Source: an uncultured Woeseiaceae bacterium
GTDB lineage: Bacteria > Pseudomonadota > Gammaproteobacteria > Steroidobacterales > Woeseiaceae
Direction: 5' to 3'
DNA: 49,646 nt
NCBI GenBank assembly: GCA_945788625.1
Contig: CALZMQ010000024.1
Span: forward strand, 1-49,646
In this document: one piece after another, positions 1-8,992 of the stretch
How positions within the stretch are numbered: position 1 is the stretch's first letter
How the letters are laid out: each line of letters starts with the position of its first letter
The notes under the pieces: model-generated
What the model saw: the letters and a program-made list of their open reading frames with translations, nothing else
What the model was told of the DNA's origin: nothing
Databases searched by the model: none
Position numbers and translations under genes: made by a program

Positions 1-909
<909 letters not shown>

Positions 910-1007
910 GTCCCTGATCTCGTGGGTTACGTTTGTGTTTCAGTCATTATCGCAGTCGCCGCTCGCCGCCACTGCGCTGTCCATACCTTGCTCAATTCCA
1001 GTTAATC

Positions 1008-1082
1008 TGGAGCCCACACCCGGATTTGAACCGGGGACCTCTTCCTTACCAAGGAAGTGCTCTGCCCCTGAGCTATGTGGGC
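1008..1082 (-). tRNA. tRNA-Thr (anticodon GGT)
   Basis: Read on the minus strand, the acceptor arm GCCCACA pairs with TGTGGGC. The anticodon stem CTTCC/GGAAG holds the loop TTGGTAA with anticodon GGT, and the T arm contains GGTTCAAAT. The CCA end is encoded at 1008-1010. It lies about 100 bp before tuf, matching the position of thrT ahead of tufB in E. coli. Confidence 0.96.
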
Positions 1083-1130
1083 AATCATTCCTGTGGGCAA
1101 TTCCAGGGTTCGTTACCAACCTTCCATTCT

Positions 1131-1204
1131 TGGAGCGGGTGATGGGAATCGAACCCACATCATCAGCTTGGAAGGCTGAGGTTCTACCGTTGAACTACAC
1201 CCGC
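1131..1204 (-). tRNA. tRNA-Gly (anticodon TCC)
   Basis: On the minus strand, GCGGGTG pairs with CACCCGC in the acceptor stem. The anticodon stem TCAGC/GCTGA encloses CTTCCAA (anticodon TCC), and the T loop contains GGTTCGATTCC. CCA is encoded at 1131-1133. It sits between tRNA-Tyr and tRNA-Thr in the tuf cluster. Confidence 0.96.
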
Positions 1205-1348
1205 CTCGTCGTCGCTCCGGCCCTATAATAAGGAGTCCGGGTTTTTATCCTTTGCCGCAGGCCGTAAATTGCTTTATTCAGGCATGCAAAAATCCTGACA
1301 GTCTTTCGTTTTCAAACCGTCCGGATGTCGTTGTTCATAGTCTGTGTC

Positions 1349-1433
1349 TGGTGGAGGGGGTAGGATTCGAACCTACGTAGGCATAGCCAGCAGATTTACA
1401 GTCTGCCCTCGTTGACCGCTTGAGTACCCCTCC
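1349..1433 (-). tRNA. tRNA-Tyr (anticodon GTA)
   Basis: This is an 85-nt class II tRNA with a long variable arm. The acceptor stem GGAGGGG/CCCCTCC, the anticodon region GCAGACTGTAAATCTGC and the T arm GGTTCGAATCC are all present, and CCA is encoded at 1349-1351. It is the first gene of the tRNA-tuf cluster. No additional tRNA-Thr (the thrU equivalent) is seen upstream; the M15 peptidase gene lies there instead. Confidence 0.96.
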
Positions 1434-1451
1434 GCGTACGCAAGCTGTTTT

Positions 1452-1480
1452 TTTATATTTCTGCCCGCATGCCGCATCCA
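1452..1480 (-). promoter_or_regulatory. Possible sigma-70 promoter of the tRNA-tuf cluster
   Basis: On the minus strand a TATAAA hexamer (1452-1457) lies 18 bp before the tRNA-Tyr 5' end, a sensible -10 position for a stable RNA operon. The hexamer 17 bp upstream is TGGATG, only a 3/6 match to the -35 consensus, so the assignment rests mainly on the -10 and its location. Confidence 0.35.
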
Positions 1481-1515
1481 TCTGTATCCCTTACGCGGCG
1501 GGCATTCACGCGCCT

Positions 1516-2043
1516 TCAGGCATTTCGGGCCCAATGCCACGGTTCGTAGATGAATCCATAGCGATTATCGCGCGGATAGGTCATCGAAAACCCGTAGCGG
1601 GCGGCGTTTTCCTGTAGCCATCGAAAGGCTTCGGATTCTTCGAATTCCTCGGTCAAGGGGCGCGAACCGGGCGTCGCGATATCCACTGCCCTGCCAGTGT
1701 GGTGCTCACTGAAACCCGGTGCCGCGTTGACCTGCAGGATATCGCTAACTATTTGACCTGCATTGATTTTTTTACGAATCAACCGCGCCTGGTAGTCGAT
1801 ACTGCGAAATCCGGAGACGATCAGCAGTGGGATGCCGTCTGCCGCGGCCGCCGCGACCATTTCATGCCATTTGGCTGCGGTCAGCGGTGCCAGCCGTTGC
1901 ATTCGGCCGACCAGGTTCGGGCCGACCTCGACGAGGTCGGCCGCTTCTTCGTAGCTCGGCCTGGCGCCATCGAGACCGTAGTCGGCCGGGATGCCCAGTT
2001 CTTCGTGAAGTTCGCGTAGCATAGGCGCGCGATTGTCGCACAA
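1516..2043 (-). CDS. M15-family D-alanyl-D-alanine carboxypeptidase (VanY/DdpX-like)
   Basis: Predicted zinc peptidase acting on D-Ala-D-Ala ends of peptidoglycan peptides. The 175-residue product has the M15B signature SEHHTGRAVD at 112-121, with zinc ligands His114 and Asp121. The C-terminal EPWHW at 167-171 contains the catalytic Glu167 and third ligand His170. An upstream segment SGFRS at 77-81 is also typical. No signal peptide is visible, and Met8 is an alternative start. It is divergent from cmoA, with about 50 bp between the starts, and ends about 80 bp before tRNA-Tyr. VanY-type periplasmic activity is inferred from the family. The lack of an export signal is odd for a peptidoglycan enzyme and could mean that the true start is upstream or that the substrate is cytosolic. 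Confidence 0.85.
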   Translation of the reverse strand: MCDNRAPMLRELHEELGIPADYGLDGARPSYEEAADLVEVGPNLVGRMQRLAPLTAAKWHEMVAAAAADGIPLLIVSGFRSIDYQARLIRKKINAGQIVSDILQVNAAPGFSEHHTGRAVDIATPGSRPLTEEFEESEAFRWLQENAARYGFSMTYPRDNRYGFIYEPWHWARNA

Positions 2044-2093
2044 GATGACTTATCCGAGGAGGGCCGCCCGCCCCTATTGAGCAACAGAAGGCG

Positions 2094-2825
2094 ATGAAAG
2101 AGGACACCATCTACACTGCTGAAGACGGCACCGAGCCGTTTCGTTTCAACGACGCCGTTGCCAGTGTCTTTCCCGACATGCTGCAACGCTCGATTCCCGG
2201 CTATCCGGCGTCGATCGAGGCCATCGGCTCACTGGCAGCCCGCTACGTGCGAGCCAATACCAACTGCTACGACCTCGGCTGTTCCCTCGGCGCTGCGTCG
2301 CTTGCCATGCGGCAGGGCATCCGGCAACCCGGCTGTTCAATAGTGGCGGTGGATACGGCCCCGGCGATGATAGAACGGTGCCGGCGAGTCGTTGCGGAGG
2401 AGCAGCGGCACGCGGCGTCGGCCACGATAGATGTCATCGAAGGCGATATTCGCGATACGGAGATCAGCAACGCCTCGATGGTGGTTTTGAACTACACACT
2501 GCAGTTCCTGAGACCGGATGATCGCGACGCGATGATTCAGCGCATATTCGACGGCATGAACGACGGCGGACTGTTGGTACTGTCGGAGAAAGTCGTGGAC
2601 GAAAACCCTGAAATGGAGGCATTGCTGGTCGACCTGCACCACGAACACAAGCGCCGCAATGACTATAGCGCCCTGGAAATCAGCCGCAAACGAGCCGCGC
2701 TCGAGGACGTGCTGGTGCCCGAGACCGTTGCGGCGCACCGCAGCAGGTTGGAACGGGCCGGCTTCGCGCACACTGCGGTGTGGCTGCGCTATTTCAATTT
2801 CGTCTCGATAATCGCCATTCGCTGA
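2094..2825 (+). CDS. cmoA: Carboxy-S-adenosyl-L-methionine synthase CmoA
   Basis: CmoA converts prephenate and S-adenosylmethionine into carboxy-SAM, the donor used by CmoB to make 5-oxyacetyluridine at tRNA position 34. The 243-residue protein has the family start FNDAVASVFPDMLQRSIPGY and the SAM-binding motif YDLGCSLGAASLAMR near residues 58-72. Its C-terminal block, containing AALEDVLVPET and HRSRLERAGF, matches the family pattern. Length agrees with the usual 240-250 residues. The stop is 2 bp before the cmoB start, so the two genes form a translationally close operon, as in other gammaproteobacteria. Confidence 0.96.
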   Translation: MKEDTIYTAEDGTEPFRFNDAVASVFPDMLQRSIPGYPASIEAIGSLAARYVRANTNCYDLGCSLGAASLAMRQGIRQPGCSIVAVDTAPAMIERCRRVVAEEQRHAASATIDVIEGDIRDTEISNASMVVLNYTLQFLRPDDRDAMIQRIFDGMNDGGLLVLSEKVVDENPEMEALLVDLHHEHKRRNDYSALEISRKRAALEDVLVPETVAAHRSRLERAGFAHTAVWLRYFNFVSIIAIR

Positions 2826-2827
2826 CC

Positions 2828-3745
2828 ATGCCCGACCTCATCGATTTCGACGCACTGGCAGACGCGCTGTCTTCGATAGGTCTCGACCATTGGCCCGAGG
2901 CACTGCGAGCACTTCTGAAACAAAGAATGTCCCCCGACGCCCATGGAAATTTCGAGCGCTGGGCCGAACTCCTGACCGCCATCGGTGCCGGTTCGAACAA
3001 TCCGGACTTAAAAGAGCTGCTGCTCGGGCTCGCACCCTGGCGAAAGGGGCCGTTCGCGCTGAATGGAATCGAGATCGACAGCGAATGGCGCAGCGACCTC
3101 AAATGGGCGAGGGTCAGAGACGCCATCGCGCCGCTGGCCGGCCGGAACGTGCTCGATGTGGGTTGTGGCAATGGCTATTACGCGCTGCAAATGAGCAAGG
3201 CCGGCGCCGGCACGGTTATCGGCATCGACCCTACGCTGGTCTACGTGATGCAGTTTCTCGCCGTGAACCTGTTCGAGCGCAGTTCCAGCGTGTTTGTATT
3301 ACCGTTACGGCTCGAGGAAGTCCCGCCGGCGCGAAACGCGTTCGACACCACGTTTTCCATGGGCGTTCTGTATCACCAACGCTCACCGATAGAGCATCTG
3401 AGGCGCCTGCGTACCACGTTACGGCCCGGCGGCCAGCTCGTGCTGGAGACCATTTACGTGCCCGGCGAGGAGTCCTATGCATGCACGCCGGAGGAGCGCT
3501 ACGCACGTATGCGAAACGTCTGGCTGTTGCCGACCATTGCAGAGCTGACCACCTGGATGAAGCGCTCGGGGTACCGGGATATTGACGTGGTCGACCGGTC
3601 GATCACATCGACCGACGAGCAGCGGAGCACAGAGTGGATGACATTCGAATCGCTGCGCGAGGCCCTGGACCCGGACGACCCGTCACGCACCGTCGAGGGG
3701 TGGCCCGCACCACGCCGGGTAATCGTCACTGCGACGAGCCCCTGA
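2828..3745 (+). CDS. cmoB: tRNA U34 carboxymethyltransferase CmoB
   Basis: CmoB transfers the carboxymethyl group of carboxy-SAM to 5-hydroxyuridine at the wobble position, extending codon reading by several tRNAs. From the ATG at 2828 the product is 305 residues, slightly shorter than the E. coli protein of about 323. The central methyltransferase fold shows GRNVLDVGCGNGYYALQMSKAG, and the family segments IDSEWRSDLKW and FSMGVLYHQRSPIEHL are present. An in-frame ATG exists at 2780 inside cmoA, but the start at 2828 immediately follows the cmoA stop and matches the family N-terminus. Confidence 0.96.
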   Translation: MPDLIDFDALADALSSIGLDHWPEALRALLKQRMSPDAHGNFERWAELLTAIGAGSNNPDLKELLLGLAPWRKGPFALNGIEIDSEWRSDLKWARVRDAIAPLAGRNVLDVGCGNGYYALQMSKAGAGTVIGIDPTLVYVMQFLAVNLFERSSSVFVLPLRLEEVPPARNAFDTTFSMGVLYHQRSPIEHLRRLRTTLRPGGQLVLETIYVPGEESYACTPEERYARMRNVWLLPTIAELTTWMKRSGYRDIDVVDRSITSTDEQRSTEWMTFESLREALDPDDPSRTVEGWPAPRRVIVTATSP

Positions 3746-3901
3746 CTTGACACCACCTACCTCGGCCATGAGGGCGGCGATCACGGGGCATGTCCCAGTC
3801 GCTCGGACAATCTGCGATAACTCGCTTTGGGTGACACACCCCGCACTCGCCGCCGGCAAAGCATGTCGGCCGCTGGTCCCTTTCTCGCAATACTTGGGAA
3901 C

Positions 3902-3930
3902 TTGACTAGTAGGGCGTTATTCGGTAATTT
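3902..3930 (+). promoter_or_regulatory. Probable sigma-70 promoter of the GbsR-like gene
   Basis: TTGACT at 3902-3907 and TAATTT at 3925-3930 are separated by exactly 17 bp and lie about 30 bp before the next start codon. The rest of the 3746-3960 gap shows no coding signal. Confidence 0.5.
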
Positions 3931-3960
3931 CAGTCTAAACAGAAATAAGAGAAATAACCG

Positions 3961-4485
3961 ATGCAAATGACACCGGCAGTCGAAAAGTACGTCCTGCACT
4001 GGGGCGAGATGGGCACCCGTTGGGGCACGAACCGCACGGTTGCGCAGATCCAGGCCCTCCTCTACCTGTCCCCCAAGCCGCTGCGCGCCGACCAGATCGT
4101 CGACCTGCTGTCGGTCGCCCGGTCCAACGTCAGCACCAGCATTCGCGAACTGCAGAGTTATCGGCTGGTGCGCATGACCCATGTGCTGGGTGACCGGCGC
4201 GACTACTTCGAGTCGCTGCACGATGTCTGGGAGCTGTTTCGCGTCATCATCGAGCAACGCAAGCAGCGTGAACTGAACCCGACGCTGTTCATGCTCAGGA
4301 ACTGTGCCGCCGAAGTCGATGGCGAAAACGAAACAGACCCGATCACCAAAGAGCGCATCCGCAATATGCTGCAATTCGTCGAATCCACGAGCAACTGGTA
4401 CGAAGAGATCAGCGACATTCCGACCAGCACGCTGACCAAGTTGATGGCGCTGGGCAAACGCATTACGAAGCTCGTGAAGAAGTAA
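3961..4485 (+). CDS. GbsR/MarR-type winged-helix transcriptional regulator
   Basis: The 174-residue product resembles the COG1510 GbsR-like family. It has an N-terminal helix, then a winged helix-turn-helix (about residues 24-80) with IQALLYLSPKPLRADQIVDL and VARSNVSTSIREL as the recognition segment. A helical C-terminal half is probably for dimerisation. Members sense small molecules such as choline in Bacillus or act as general repressors; the ligand here is unknown. It is followed 25 bp later by the DCC-family gene and may be co-transcribed with it. A good sigma-70 promoter lies just upstream. Confidence 0.82.
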   Translation: MQMTPAVEKYVLHWGEMGTRWGTNRTVAQIQALLYLSPKPLRADQIVDLLSVARSNVSTSIRELQSYRLVRMTHVLGDRRDYFESLHDVWELFRVIIEQRKQRELNPTLFMLRNCAAEVDGENETDPITKERIRNMLQFVESTSNWYEEISDIPTSTLTKLMALGKRITKLVKK

Positions 4486-4510
4486 CGGCCTCGGTGCCCG
4501 GACCAGCGCA

Positions 4511-4927
4511 ATGCCCGACAACTGCCAACTTGAACGCGAACTCGAACTCGCCTACGACGGTGAATGTCCTGTCTGCCGTTTTTACAGCAGGAAGATCGAC
4601 ATCTCGGAGGGTTCGCTGTTGCGTGTCGATGCGCGCTCCAGCAGCCAGTTGATGGATGAGATTACGGCGGCAGGGCTCGACATCGACCGCGGCATGGTGC
4701 TCCGCGATGGCGACACGCTGTATTTCGGCAGCGACGCCATGCACCAACTTGCACTGCGCAGTTCCGGGCAAGGCGTTTTCAATCGAATCGTGGCGCTGGT
4801 ATTTCGCTCTCGACGCGCGTCGCGATTGCTCTACCCCGTACTCGTCGCCTGCCGCAACCTGTTGCTGAAAATCCGGGGCAAGTCGCGGATCAACAATCTC
4901 GGCAAGGACGGCGACGACAGGTTCTGA
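4511..4927 (+). CDS. Thiol-disulfide oxidoreductase DCC family protein (DUF393)
   Basis: The 138-residue protein begins near residue 14 with the family signature YDGECPVCRFY, which gives the DCC name and contains a CxxC pair. It continues through a thioredoxin-like body with DARSS and a membrane-proximal C-terminus (SRLLYPVLVACRNLLLKIRG). The family is predicted to be redox active, but its partners are unknown. The basic C-terminal segment may contact the membrane. It lies just downstream of the GbsR-like regulator and is followed by the inverted repeat at 4951. Confidence 0.85.
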   Translation: MPDNCQLERELELAYDGECPVCRFYSRKIDISEGSLLRVDARSSSQLMDEITAAGLDIDRGMVLRDGDTLYFGSDAMHQLALRSSGQGVFNRIVALVFRSRRASRLLYPVLVACRNLLLKIRGKSRINNLGKDGDDRF

Positions 4928-4950
4928 GCGAGGTCATCGCAAGGGTGAGG

Positions 4951-5034
4951 AAAAAAGGTGTCGGATCTATTTTTCACTAGGGTCCCTGTCGTCGAACTGC
5001 GTTCCTGGAGAAAAATAGATCCGACACCTTTTTT
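4951..5034. repeat. REP-like element: perfect 25-bp inverted repeat
   Basis: The arm at 4951-4975 contains AGGTGTCGGATCTATTTTTC. It is exactly reverse-complementary to the arm at 5010-5034, with a 34-bp loop between. A further partial copy of the edge (CGACACCTTTTTT) follows at 5038-5050. The arrangement can fold into a long hairpin. It resembles intergenic REP/BIME elements that RAYT-type Y1 transposases mobilise in gammaproteobacteria; that link is from memory of such motifs. It may also end transcription from both neighbours, since a T-run is present on each strand. Confidence 0.75.
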
Positions 5035-5065
5035 TTGCGACACCTTTTTTCCTTTTTTCCCGCTC

Positions 5066-5869
5066 CTACGGTTCTTCGGCCTCGAGAACGCAGGCCGGCA
5101 CCGTCTGTTCCTCGCCCGATCCCGCCTCGCGCAGCAACCAGACGGACTCGGCCGTCGCGAGTGACTCCGGCCCGCCATTGATGGTGCCGGCAGGGCGAAA
5201 GAAATAACCGCCGGGCGTGTATTGCCAGGTATGCGTTTCCCCCTGCACGCATTCGCTGTGCTGGTAGGCGCCCGACACGAGATAACCCTCACGATCAGCC
5301 GACGACGTTTGCCACGGCAATGACACGCCAGGCACTACTTTGAGCAGCCAGGTCGTCGCGCCGTTGCCGGGATCATTGCGGAGTTCCTTCGCCGAAACGC
5401 CGGCATTCCCCGACCCGGTCCACGGTAGCAACCCCGAGTCGATGATGATCGGTGACCGGATGATGGATTCGGGATCGACATCATTCAGGAAATACAGCAG
5501 CCGCGCGCCTGCCGCGGAGCGCAAATTGAACCCGAGGGAACCGGCCGGCAGGAATGCGTATCCCCCGCTGCCAAGTTCGATATCCGCAATCGTGAGCTTG
5601 CCCTGCAATACGAAGATTTCCATTGACCGTCCAGGCGTGCCGCCGCTGGTGCCGCTCCAGTCCCGCGGCAAATCGATGCGGTTGCTCGTTCGCCGCGTCT
5701 GGGGATCGCCGGCAAGTTGCTTGGCCCGAATGCCCGGCAAACTGGCCATGAAAACGTCTTCGAGTTCGTCGACCTGGAGGAACGCCGGGTACGGCAGTTT
5801 CGGTGGTCCACTCGCACAAGCGGACGCAAGCACGGCGAAACAAAAGCAGCCTATGAGTTGTCTTGTCAT
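5066..5869 (-). CDS. Predicted cupin lipoprotein (DUF4437-like)
   Basis: The 267-residue product starts with a lipoprotein signal (MTRQLIGCFCFAVLASACAS, lipobox LASAC). Two similar cupin-like halves follow: one around SMEIFVLQGKLTIADIELGSGG and YAFLPAGSLGF, the other around DREGYLVSGAYQHSE and YTPGGYFFRPAGTINGG. This two-cupin layout fits DUF4437. The two halves lack an obvious full His/Glu metal set, so binding rather than catalysis is possible. It is predicted to sit in the membrane facing the periplasm. It is a single gene whose leader carries a strong terminator-like hairpin at 5888-5914. Confidence 0.75.
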   Translation of the reverse strand: MTRQLIGCFCFAVLASACASGPPKLPYPAFLQVDELEDVFMASLPGIRAKQLAGDPQTRRTSNRIDLPRDWSGTSGGTPGRSMEIFVLQGKLTIADIELGSGGYAFLPAGSLGFNLRSAAGARLLYFLNDVDPESIIRSPIIIDSGLLPWTGSGNAGVSAKELRNDPGNGATTWLLKVVPGVSLPWQTSSADREGYLVSGAYQHSECVQGETHTWQYTPGGYFFRPAGTINGGPESLATAESVWLLREAGSGEEQTVPACVLEAEEP

Positions 5870-5887
5870 GTATCCACTACGCCTCAG

Positions 5888-5914
5888 AAAAAAGCCGCCC
5901 AGTATCTGGGCGGC
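5888..5914 (-). terminator. Rho-independent terminator (leftward) just before the cupin lipoprotein start
   Basis: On the minus strand the perfect 9-bp stem GCCGCCCAG-ATA-CTGGGCGGC is followed by six T residues. It ends only 18 bp before the lipoprotein start codon. No leftward gene is recognised upstream for it to terminate, so it either ends an unannotated small RNA or acts as an attenuator in the lipoprotein leader. Confidence 0.75.
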
Positions 5915-6310
5915 GCAGTAGCAGAAGATGTATTCAGCACGTTGGGGGTCGTATTCGAATCTTGTAACGTCAATGTCGCAAAGATATTCGGCGTATCCCT
6001 AGCTCGCTGGCAATCCGCTTCGTCTCCGGCAGTGACTGTTTGCAGGTTTTCAGTCACTTAAGGTGGCGTGTTGAGAGGATTCACGCTGCACCCGCCGTCG
6101 AGTCACGCATCCGGCATGGCGGTTCGCCCGCTTTGCCTGTTTACATCTCATCTCCGTGCGTACCGAAATGGTACGCACGGAATGCTACTACATCTTGTGT
6201 GGGAAGGCGAATAATCCACTATATCTAGACTATGCGCGCAAAAACCGACGACGAATTGCGTCGAAAAAGGTAGGCTTGCCGGCACACTATTTGACCCGGG
6301 GAGTTTCCAA
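5915..6310. other. Non-coding interval with palindromes, upstream of the anion transporter
   Basis: No convincing gene is seen in about 400 bp. It contains a perfect 11-bp stem CCGTGCGTACC-GAAAT-GGTACGCACGG at 6154-6180 without a T-run, which could be an operator or structured leader for the rightward transporter. It also holds an 8-bp stem near 6027-6060 (AGTGACTG/CAGTCACT). Leftward transcription through this interval would reach the terminator at 5888-5914, so a small RNA is possible. Confidence 0.4.
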
Positions 6311-7774
6311 TTGACTCAGACCATGATCGATGGCCGCTCGACGCACCAGGTTGTGGGCCTTTTTCTCGGCCCGGCATTGGCGATTCTGATGACGCTCCTC
6401 GGCCCGCCGGAAGGGCTGTCCGACGCCGGGTGGAGCACTGCGGCAATCGGTGTCCTGATGGCGGTTTGGTGGGCAACCGAAGCGGTGCCCATCGCCGTCA
6501 CCGCGCTGCTGCCGCTGGTGTGCTTCCCGCTTCTCGGCATCGCGACCATCCAGGACACTGCCGCGCCCTACGCGAACAAGGTCATCTACCTGTTTCTCGG
6601 CGGCTTCATCGTCGCCTTTGCGATGCAAAGATGGGACCTGCATCGGCGCATCGCCCTGAACGTATTGCAGCACGTCGGCGGCAACGGCCGGTCGCTCGTC
6701 GGAGGGTTCATGCTTGCAAGCGCAGTCCTCAGCATGTGGGTCATGAACACCTCGACAACGATGATGTTGCTGCCGATTGCGGTGTCGATCATCACTGTCA
6801 TCCACCGCTCGGTTGGCGGACTGGACGCCGCCGCGAAATCGGACTTTCAATACTCCCTGCTTCTCGGCGTTGCCTACGGCGCGACGATAGGCGGCATGGC
6901 GACGCTGGTCGGCACGGCGCCCAATGCAATGCTCGCGGCCTTCATGCAGGAGAGCTACGGTACCGAAATCGACTTCGCGAGCTGGATGCTCGTCGGCTTG
7001 CCGCTGAGCGCCATGATGCTGCCGCTCGCGTGGCTTGCGCTGACACGCCTGGTATTCAGGGTGGATTTTAAAACCTCTCAGGAGGGACGGGCCGCCCTCG
7101 CGCAGATGAAAGAAGAAATCGGCCCGATAAAAACACCGGAAATCCGCGTTGCTATCGTCTTCACCCTGATGGCCCTGACATGGTTGTTGCGACCGTTGCT
7201 GGTCAAGCTACCGGGTCTTTCGGCCCTGGACGATTCCGGCATCGCGATGACCGGTGCGATCCTCTTGTTCCTGATTCCGAGCGGCGACAAAAGCGACCCG
7301 CTCCTGCTGCGTTGGAAATACGTGGAAAAGTTACCCTGGAGCGTCCTGATCCTCTTCGGCGGCGGACTGACGCTCGCCGGCGCCGTATCACGAACCGGGC
7401 TTGCAGAGTGGCTGGGCAGCAGCCTGCAGGCCGTCGGCATGTTACCGTTGGCGGTCATCGTGATCATAGCGGCGGCCATGATCATATTCCTGACCGAATT
7501 GACCAGTAACATCGCGACGACCGCGACCTTTCTTCCCGTCGTCGGGGCAATCGCGATCGAGTCGGGTTTCGACCCGATAGTCCTGACTGTGCCCATCACC
7601 TTCGCGGCCAGCTGCGCCTTCATGCTGCCGGTGGCGACGCCGCCGAATGCCATCGTGTTCGGTTCCGGTATGTTGACCATTCCGAAGATGGCCCGGGCAG
7701 GCATGGCACTCAACCTCATTGGAATCGTGCTCGTATCATCGGTGGCGCTGTTCCTGGCGCCGAAGTTTCTGTAA
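6311..7774 (+). CDS. DASS (SLC13) family sodium:anion symporter
   Basis: Predicted inner-membrane transporter for dicarboxylates or sulfate-like anions driven by sodium. The 487-residue protein has about a dozen hydrophobic segments and the family patterns WWATEAVPIAVTALLPLVCFP near residues 56-76, NTSTTMMLLPIA around 147-158, and TELTSNIATTATFLPV in the second half, followed by ASCAFMLPVATPPNAIVFGSG. These contain the two SNT-type motifs that bind sodium and substrate (the first is read here as NTST). I chose the TTG at 6311 because GGGGAG lies 8 bp upstream; the ATG at 6323 is too far from it. The substrate cannot be told from sequence. Confidence 0.9.
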   Translation: MTQTMIDGRSTHQVVGLFLGPALAILMTLLGPPEGLSDAGWSTAAIGVLMAVWWATEAVPIAVTALLPLVCFPLLGIATIQDTAAPYANKVIYLFLGGFIVAFAMQRWDLHRRIALNVLQHVGGNGRSLVGGFMLASAVLSMWVMNTSTTMMLLPIAVSIITVIHRSVGGLDAAAKSDFQYSLLLGVAYGATIGGMATLVGTAPNAMLAAFMQESYGTEIDFASWMLVGLPLSAMMLPLAWLALTRLVFRVDFKTSQEGRAALAQMKEEIGPIKTPEIRVAIVFTLMALTWLLRPLLVKLPGLSALDDSGIAMTGAILLFLIPSGDKSDPLLLRWKYVEKLPWSVLILFGGGLTLAGAVSRTGLAEWLGSSLQAVGMLPLAVIVIIAAAMIIFLTELTSNIATTATFLPVVGAIAIESGFDPIVLTVPITFAASCAFMLPVATPPNAIVFGSGMLTIPKMARAGMALNLIGIVLVSSVALFLAPKFL

Positions 7775-7789
7775 AGAGGCATCGAACTG

Positions 7790-8449
7790 ATGAACGACTA
7801 CCAGCCCGGCAAGCAAAACAAGGTCCGGCAGCTTCGGGAAAAGGCGAAGTACGACAAAGCCACTGTCCATGGCATTCTCGATTCGGCCATGCTGGCACAC
7901 GTGGCATTTGTCCAGGACGGACAACCCGTGGTCGTACCGATGCTGTACGGGCGCGAGGGCGAGACGATCTTCCTGCATGGCGCGAGAAAGGCGCGCATCA
8001 TTCGCTTGCTCGAGAGCACAGGAACGGCCTGCCTGAACGTCACTCATGTCGATGGCCTCGTTTACGCCCGATCGGCATTCAACTCGTCGATGAACTATCG
8101 GTCGGCAACCGTATTCGGGACGGCTCGCCTTGTGGAAGACCGGGACGACAAGCTGCATGCCTTACGCGTCATCTCCGAGTGCACGATGCCGGGACGCTGG
8201 GACGAACTCCGCGAGCCACTGGAGAACGAAGTCAAGATGACGGGCATCATTGCCCTGGCAATCGAGTCGGCGTCGGCAAAAGTATCGACCGGGATGCCCG
8301 AGGACGAAGACGCCGATTACGACATCCCGATCTGGGCCGGCGTACTGCCGCTGAAGTCTGCCTTCACGACCGTGCTGTCCGATGAGCGCCTGATCGAAGG
8401 CGTCGAACCGTCGGCTGTAGTGCGGGCAATGGAAGGCAAGGAGTTATAG
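7790..8449 (+). CDS. Pyridoxamine 5'-phosphate oxidase family (FMN split-barrel) protein
   Basis: The 219-residue product has the flavin split-barrel pattern of the PF12900 (Nim-like) group: ILDSAMLAHVAFVQDGQPVVVPMLYGREGETIFLHG (residues about 30-65), then TVFGTARLVED and an IPIWAGVLPL C-terminus. Such proteins bind FMN or F420-like cofactors and reduce or bind small molecules; the exact reaction is unknown. It follows the anion transporter after 15 bp with a GAGG ribosome site, so the two are probably co-transcribed. Confidence 0.85.
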   Translation: MNDYQPGKQNKVRQLREKAKYDKATVHGILDSAMLAHVAFVQDGQPVVVPMLYGREGETIFLHGARKARIIRLLESTGTACLNVTHVDGLVYARSAFNSSMNYRSATVFGTARLVEDRDDKLHALRVISECTMPGRWDELREPLENEVKMTGIIALAIESASAKVSTGMPEDEDADYDIPIWAGVLPLKSAFTTVLSDERLIEGVEPSAVVRAMEGKEL

Positions 8450-8452
8450 CGG

Positions 8453-8478
8453 CAATCGCGGCTGGGTCGCTCCCACGA
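8453..8478. repeat. 26-bp dispersed repeat, copy 1
   Basis: CAATCGCGGCTGGGTCGCTC followed by CCACGA. It matches copy 2 at 10566-10591 at 22 of 26 positions. Both lie between genes and resemble half-REP units of other gammaproteobacteria. Confidence 0.45.
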
Positions 8479-8503
8479 GCCTTATCGAGGCCGGCCGGCG
8501 CGC

Positions 8504-8989
8504 CTACAACAGGTCCTGGGTGTGCTCTGCCTCCAGACGCAAGAGTTCTGCTTTCGTGTCGAGCCCGCCGCCAAAACCCGTCAGGTCGCCGCTGCTGCCG
8601 ATGACACGATGGCACGGCACAACGATCGGAATTGGGTTGCGTCCGTTGGCGGCGCCAACCGCGCGCACGGCTTTCGGCCTGCCGATGCGCTTCGCGATGT
8701 CGCCATAGGAAACGGTTTCTCCGTAGGGAATCTCCTGTAACGCTTCCAGAACCAAGACCTGGAATTCCGTACCGCAGAGCTTCAGCGGCAAGTCGAATTC
8801 CTTGCGCGTACCGGCGAAGTACTCCGTAAGCTGGCGTCTCGCCGTCGCAAGCGGTTTCTCGTTGAATATCCAGTCGGGTTCAGGATCGCGCCGCATCGAG
8901 CCCTTGGGGAATCCGATCATCGCCAGCGCATCATCTTCGCCCGCGAGGAGTAATTCACCGATGGGCGTATCGAGATAGCAGTAATACAT
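8504..8989 (-). CDS. ogt: Methylated-DNA--protein-cysteine methyltransferase (Ogt type)
   Basis: Suicide repair protein that takes the alkyl group from O6-alkylguanine onto a cysteine. The 161-residue length fits Ogt. The active site PCHRVIG is intact with acceptor Cys126, preceded by the helix-turn-helix segment IPYGETVSYGDIAKRIGRP and the arginine finger region RAVGAANGRNP. The start has GGAGG 7 bp upstream and lies 3 bp after the stop of the Ada/AlkA gene. The two repair genes therefore form an operon covering O6-alkylguanine and N-alkylpurine damage. Confidence 0.95.
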   Translation of the reverse strand: MYYCYLDTPIGELLLAGEDDALAMIGFPKGSMRRDPEPDWIFNEKPLATARRQLTEYFAGTRKEFDLPLKLCGTEFQVLVLEALQEIPYGETVSYGDIAKRIGRPKAVRAVGAANGRNPIPIVVPCHRVIGSSGDLTGFGGGLDTKAELLRLEAEHTQDLL

Positions 8990-8992
8990 GGT

